Assembly: GCA_014384515.1 (NCBI GenBank)
Contig: JACNFS010000072.1
Coordinates: 1 to 8,839 of the forward strand
Length of the DNA: 8,839 nucleotides
Origin: Dehalococcoidia bacterium
GTDB lineage: Bacteria > Chloroflexota > Dehalococcoidia > GIF9 > UBA5629
Direction: 5' to 3'
The position numbers were made by a program, and so were the translations under genes. This document shows, in pieces, positions 5,695 through 8,839 of this stretch; positions within the stretch are counted from its first letter, which is position 1; every line of letters starts with the position of its first letter. The notes under the pieces were generated by a model. The model did not search any database. It worked only from the letters and a program-made list of their open reading frames with translations, and had not been told where the DNA came from.

Positions 5695-7080
5695 ATGCCA
5701 ATTCGTTGGCGATTGACTCTGTGGTTTTCACTAATAGTGTGCGCCATCCTTATCCTTTCTGGAGTTGTGCTGCATGGCCTGTTGCAGCGTTACCTCAGCA
5801 ACGAAGTAGACAACGACTTGAGGGTCTATTCAGCACGAGTGCACGGCACCCTCAACCCCAAGGAAATGCCTGAGCATCTGGATTACGACGTGATACATGC
5901 CAACTTGCCGCCTATAGATGAGTTCACTTCCCCGGGGATTTACATTCAGTTCATAGACAGGAGTGGCAACGTCGTGGTGAAATCGAGCAACCTCGGTGAG
6001 CAGGAACTCCCCACTAGCCCGTCATTGATAAGCAAAGGATTTGAAGGAAGTGTCGGCATTGAGACGGTTGCTGCAGGTGACGGCGCCGGGGTTCGTATCA
6101 TGGTTTCACCCATGTACCTGATGGAAGAGACTCTTCTTTTGGAGGTTGCGCAATCTCTAAAACACATAGATGCCATTATGAGCCAGGTAAGGTGGGCTCT
6201 CCTGGCGGGCATTTTGCTGGCTTTCACAATGGCCAGTATATCGGGCGCAATTCTAGTTCGCCGGGCGCTTTCTCCCGTGGAGCGCATTACCAGAACGGCG
6301 AGGAGCATAGAAGCAAGCTCCGACCTGAGTCGGCGAGTCGGCTACAGGGGCCCGATGGATGAGATCGGAGAGCTTGTCACGACCTTCGACCATATGATCG
6401 AACATCTAGACAGGGTTTTCCAATCCCAGAGGCATTTCGTGACGGATGCGTCTCACGACCTGAGGGGTCCTCTAACCGTGATTAGAGGCAACCTGGATTT
6501 GCTCAAGCGTGACCTGGGGGAGGAAGACCGCCAGGAGGCACTGAGGGCAATCGGGGCCGAGACCGATAGAATGGCCGGAATAGTGAATGCTCTGCTTATT
6601 CTCGCCGAGGTCGAGTCGGGGAAGGTAGAACTGCAAGAGACAGTCTCGCTAAGAAGAATTGTCCTCTCCGAGTTGCGGCGGGCACGGCAATTGGCTCGGA
6701 GCCGCAAGATTGCGGCGGGACGCCAGGAGGACCTATCAATAAAGGGAGATGTTCACAGGCTGAAGCAATTGCTGGGGAACCTAGTGGACAACGCCATTAG
6801 ATACACACCAGAGTGGGGCACCATCACCCTATCGCTGTTTCGCGACAACGGGTGGGCGCGCTTGGAGGTGGTCGACACCGGGGTGGGAATCGCCCCTGAG
6901 CACCTGCCCAATATCTTCGACCGGTTTTACCGGACCGACAGAGCTCGTGCTCGGGCTAGAGGAGGCACTGGCTTGGGGCTGGCGATCGTGAAGGGGATTG
7001 CGGAGCAGCACGGGGGAAAGGTGACAGTGGCCAGTGAGTTAGGCAAAGGCAGCACATTTACGGCCTGGCTAAAACTCTAA
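5695..7080 (+). CDS. Membrane sensor histidine kinase, partner of the upstream response regulator
   Basis: The 461 residues show the full classical order. TM1 is at about 7-31, an extracytoplasmic sensor at 32-165 (no recognised ligand fold, ending in VAQSLKHIDAIMSQ), and TM2 at about 166-188. A HAMP domain follows at 189-243 (ALSPVERITRTA), then the dimerisation/phospho-acceptor domain with H254 (DASHDLRGPLTV). The ATPase has its N box at N362-N366 (LGNLVDNAIRYT), G1 box D394-G398 (VVDTGVGIAPEH), F box (IFDRFYRTD) and G2 box GGTGLGLAIVK (423-433). All catalytic residues are present. The H box reads SHDLRGPL where SHELRTPL is commonest, a tolerated variation. AAAGGA (5681-5686), 8 nt before the ATG, overlaps the end of the regulator gene. 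The signal is unknown; pairing with a MacB-type transporter downstream suggests envelope stress, peptides or other toxic compounds. Confidence 0.93.
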   Translation: MPIRWRLTLWFSLIVCAILILSGVVLHGLLQRYLSNEVDNDLRVYSARVHGTLNPKEMPEHLDYDVIHANLPPIDEFTSPGIYIQFIDRSGNVVVKSSNLGEQELPTSPSLISKGFEGSVGIETVAAGDGAGVRIMVSPMYLMEETLLLEVAQSLKHIDAIMSQVRWALLAGILLAFTMASISGAILVRRALSPVERITRTARSIEASSDLSRRVGYRGPMDEIGELVTTFDHMIEHLDRVFQSQRHFVTDASHDLRGPLTVIRGNLDLLKRDLGEEDRQEALRAIGAETDRMAGIVNALLILAEVESGKVELQETVSLRRIVLSELRRARQLARSRKIAAGRQEDLSIKGDVHRLKQLLGNLVDNAIRYTPEWGTITLSLFRDNGWARLEVVDTGVGIAPEHLPNIFDRFYRTDRARARARGGTGLGLAIVKGIAEQHGGKVTVASELGKGSTFTAWLKL

Positions 7081-7113
7081 TCGTTTTCTAAGCAACTTCT
7101 AATGGTATTCTAA
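7075..7113 (+). promoter_or_regulatory. Four 11-bp-phased TTCTAA-type direct repeats, predicted response-regulator binding site
   Basis: The hexamers CTCTAA (7075), TTCTAA (7086), TTCTAA (7097) and TTCTAA (7108) begin exactly 11 bp apart; the first overlaps the kinase stop codon. Tandem hexamers at 11-bp phase are how OmpR/PhoB-family dimers bind one DNA face. The last copy ends 11 bp before the -10 box, the distance seen at PhoB-type activated promoters. Linking the site to the regulator encoded at 5004-5690 is inference from proximity. Confidence 0.72.
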
Positions 7114-7121
7114 GAAATATC

Positions 7122-7130
7122 TGGTATCCT
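7122..7130 (+). promoter_or_regulatory. Extended -10 of the predicted ABC transporter promoter
   Basis: TGGTATCCT (7122-7130) carries the TGn extension and a weak -10 hexamer, TATCCT. There is no -35 consensus; the TTCTAA array occupies that place, as expected for an activator-dependent promoter. It shares the string TGGTAT with the candidate promoter of the response regulator. A start point near 7137 would give a leader of about 25 nt containing the ribosome site. Confidence 0.48.
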
Positions 7131-7152
7131 TGATAGATTAGAGAATCAAGGA
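7127..7152 (+). promoter_or_regulatory. 8-bp stem that covers the ribosome site of the permease gene
   Basis: TCCTTGAT (7127-7134) pairs exactly with ATCAAGGA (7145-7152) around a 10-nt loop. The right arm holds most of the AAGGAGG ribosome site (7148-7154) of the GTG start at 7162. There is no following T run, so it is not a standard terminator. A transcript starting near 7137 would lack the left arm, while read-through from the kinase would include it. Confidence 0.42.
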
Positions 7153-7161
7153 GGACACTCA

Positions 7162-8352
7162 GTGAAATTATATCAAGTAGTTGCAAAGGATGTCATACGA
7201 AGGAAAAGGCGAGTGTTGTATGCCGCTCTCGGTGTGGTTATCGGCACTATGACGGTCGTCGGCATATTGACAATTGCTCTTGCCGGTGAAGCAAGAATCT
7301 ATAGTCAGTTGGAAAAGTATGGTCCAAACCTGACAGTCGTCCCCGCAATAAGTAATCTGGACATGAAGTTGGGTGACCTGAGTCTCGGAACTTTGGCAGT
7401 TGGAGAAAACTACATTCCTGAGGAAAGGTTGCCTCAAATCAGAAGAATCGCCGACGATGAGATAAGGCGGGGGATGGGCATTCAGGATGAGGGCGATATC
7501 GCCACGATCGCTCCGAAACTGTATTTGAATACCGAGGTGAAGGGGATGTCAGTGATGCTAGTTGGCGTGGACCCTCAACAGGAGAACAAAATCAAGACGT
7601 GGTGGAGAATTCAAGAGGGGGAATACATCGAAAGTGGAAACCAAGCCCTGGTTGGGACAGCGGCTGCTCAGATACTGAAAATAAATACGGGTGACAACAT
7701 TCAGCTTAATGGCAGCGACATAACAGTCACTGGTATTCTTGAGGAGACAGGCTCAAACGACGACTATCAGATTTTTGTTCCGATAGGAACATTGCAGAGG
7801 CTATTTGATAAGGATGGGTTGGTCTCTTCAATAGATATTCGCGCCCTGTGCAACGCATGCCCTGTCGAGTTCATCGCTGATGGCATCAATCAGAATATCC
7901 CTGGAGTTCGGGCCGTTGCGGTCAAACAGGTAGCTGCAACTGAGATGGGCATGATGGAAAAGATGAACAATTTCATGTTGGCTTTAGCCGGAATCACATT
8001 GGCTGTCGGCTTGTTTGGTGTAGTCAACACGATGATGGCCTCGGTGCACGAGAGAGTTAAAGACATCGGAATAATGAGGGCAGTAGGGGCATCCCGCAAT
8101 CAAATAATCAAGGTCTTCATTTATGAGGCCATCATTATCGGAATAATGGGGGGCATCTTTGGATATGCGGCTGGAACCTTACTAGCATACGCAGTTGGAC
8201 CGCTAATCTTTGAGGGGACGGCCATTAGCTATGTTCCTCAGTACTTTCCCCTATCATTGGCTCTGGCTACCTTTATTGCCGTCACAGCGGCGGTGTATCC
8301 TGCGTTCCGCGCCACTAGGATAAAGGTTGCTGACTCTTTCAGGTCTCTTTGA
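7162..8352 (+). CDS. MacB/FtsX-type ABC transporter permease
   Basis: The 396 residues have the MacB layout. A basic N-terminus (KDVIRRKRR) precedes TM1 at about 19-41 and a large extracytoplasmic domain at 42-268. TM2 is at about 270-292, followed by the cytoplasmic coupling motif SVHERVKDIGIMRAVGASR (294-312), then TM3 at about 318-348 and TM4 at about 364-382. It ends in the family tail YPAFRATRIKVADSFRSL. The outer domain has a CNACP motif (C230, C233) able to form a disulfide or bind metal. GTG 7162 is the start, with AAGGAGG 7 nt upstream. MacB-type proteins do not move substrate through the membrane; they use ATP-driven conformational change outside the membrane to act on lipoproteins, antibiotics or peptides. 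No adaptor or TolC-like gene is in view. The ATPase follows 10 nt later. Confidence 0.91.
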   Translation: MKLYQVVAKDVIRRKRRVLYAALGVVIGTMTVVGILTIALAGEARIYSQLEKYGPNLTVVPAISNLDMKLGDLSLGTLAVGENYIPEERLPQIRRIADDEIRRGMGIQDEGDIATIAPKLYLNTEVKGMSVMLVGVDPQQENKIKTWWRIQEGEYIESGNQALVGTAAAQILKINTGDNIQLNGSDITVTGILEETGSNDDYQIFVPIGTLQRLFDKDGLVSSIDIRALCNACPVEFIADGINQNIPGVRAVAVKQVAATEMGMMEKMNNFMLALAGITLAVGLFGVVNTMMASVHERVKDIGIMRAVGASRNQIIKVFIYEAIIIGIMGGIFGYAAGTLLAYAVGPLIFEGTAISYVPQYFPLSLALATFIAVTAAVYPAFRATRIKVADSFRSL

Positions 8353-8362
8353 GGTAGGTGAC

Positions 8363-8839
8363 ATGTTAGAAATCAAAAACGTATCAAAGGTCTACGACGA
8401 GGGTACAACCAAAGTAGTTGCCCTGAATAATGTTTCCCTTCAGGTAAATAAGGACGACTTCATAGCTGTTATGGGACCTTCGGGAAGCGGAAAGTCCACT
8501 TTCCTGAACATCATCGGCGGTTTGGACCGTCTCTCCGGCGGCGAGGTGATTTTGGATGGAAAACGTATTGATAATCTAGGTGAAGATGCCCTTGTTGATA
8601 TTAGAAGGGGGAAAATCGCCTATGTCTTTCAGCAGTATCATTTGCTTCCATCTCTCACCGCCCTGGAGAATGTACTTCTACCTTTGACATTTTGTGGAGC
8701 GAGCGGAGAAGACAGGAAAGCATCAGGCGTATTGAGAAGAGTTGGGTTGGAAAAAAGGGCTGGACATAGACCCAGCCAGTTGAGTGGCGGTGAGCAGCAG
8801 AGAGTAGCAATTGCCAGGGCCCTGGTTAATAGCCCGTCA
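8363..8839 (+). CDS. ABC transporter ATPase of the MacB/LolD class (partial, cut by the right edge)
   Basis: The first 159 codons are open to the window edge. MLEIKNVSKVYDEG is a standard start. Walker A is GPSGSGKST (38-46) with K44, the Q-loop glutamine is Q90 (YVFQQYHLLPSL), and the ABC signature LSGGEQQR (140-147) is intact. Walker B and the H-loop lie beyond the edge and cannot be checked. The A-loop aromatic is Y11. The FQ-Q-HLLPSLTALENVLLPL segment is typical of LolD/MacB/FtsE ATPases, which pair with FtsX-type permeases, matching the gene 10 nt upstream. GAGG overlapping the permease stop codon, 8 nt before the ATG, serves as the ribosome site, so the two subunits should be made in balance. 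It energises the permease from the cytoplasmic face. Confidence 0.93.
   Translation, partial: MLEIKNVSKVYDEGTTKVVALNNVSLQVNKDDFIAVMGPSGSGKSTFLNIIGGLDRLSGGEVILDGKRIDNLGEDALVDIRRGKIAYVFQQYHLLPSLTALENVLLPLTFCGASGEDRKASGVLRRVGLEKRAGHRPSQLSGGEQQRVAIARALVNSPS

Noticed and set aside
7081..7161. Rho-independent terminator between kinase and permease
   Set aside because: The only stem (7127-7152) has no T run after it and overlaps the ribosome site, so a translational role is more likely.

Overview
This is bacterial chromosomal DNA of balanced base composition, densely packed, with nearly every gene on the + strand. Strong AAGGAGG-type ribosome sites, short gaps and start/stop overlaps mark polycistronic transcription. 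No rRNA, tRNA, insertion sequence, phage gene or CRISPR array was seen. The protein style (a short Bacillus-like CysE, an Rrf2-cysK-cysE-metB order, a MacB-type permease without an adjacent periplasmic adaptor) would fit a Chloroflexota/Dehalococcoidia-like or other Gram-positive-like lineage. That is recall-based inference, not proof.

Left edge (1-430): a partial ArsR-family metal/thiol-type repressor runs leftward off the window. It is divergent from an Rrf2-family regulator. Each has a near-perfect sigma-70 promoter (TTGACA-17-TATAAT leftward, TTGACA-17-TATACT rightward), and each promoter carries an inverted-repeat operator candidate. The arsR transcript is predicted to be leaderless.

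Sulfur block (430-4955): an Rrf2 regulator with three IscR-like cysteines, then cysK (cysteine synthase), two small membrane proteins in a looser stretch that also holds two coding-like but start-less or frameshifted small reading frames, then cysE (serine acetyltransferase) overlapping a Cys/Met-metabolism PLP enzyme (metB/CGL type) by 4 nt. CysE makes O-acetylserine, CysK converts it to cysteine, and the PLP enzyme links cysteine to cystathionine/methionine. The Rrf2 protein is the likely local regulator and may read Fe-S status.

Signalling/export block (5004-8839): an OmpR-family response regulator, its histidine kinase 4 nt downstream, then a MacB/FtsX-type ABC permease and its ATPase, which is cut by the right edge. 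The short gap between kinase and permease holds four TTCTAA-like hexamers at exact 11-bp spacing, ending 11 bp before an extended -10. This is the classic layout of an OmpR-family activator site, so the two-component system probably switches on the transporter. A stem covering the permease ribosome site lies just downstream.

The most novel material is the regulatory DNA at 7075-7152 and the small-gene cluster at 1969-2997 inside the cysteine operon. No wholly new defence or mobile system is evident.
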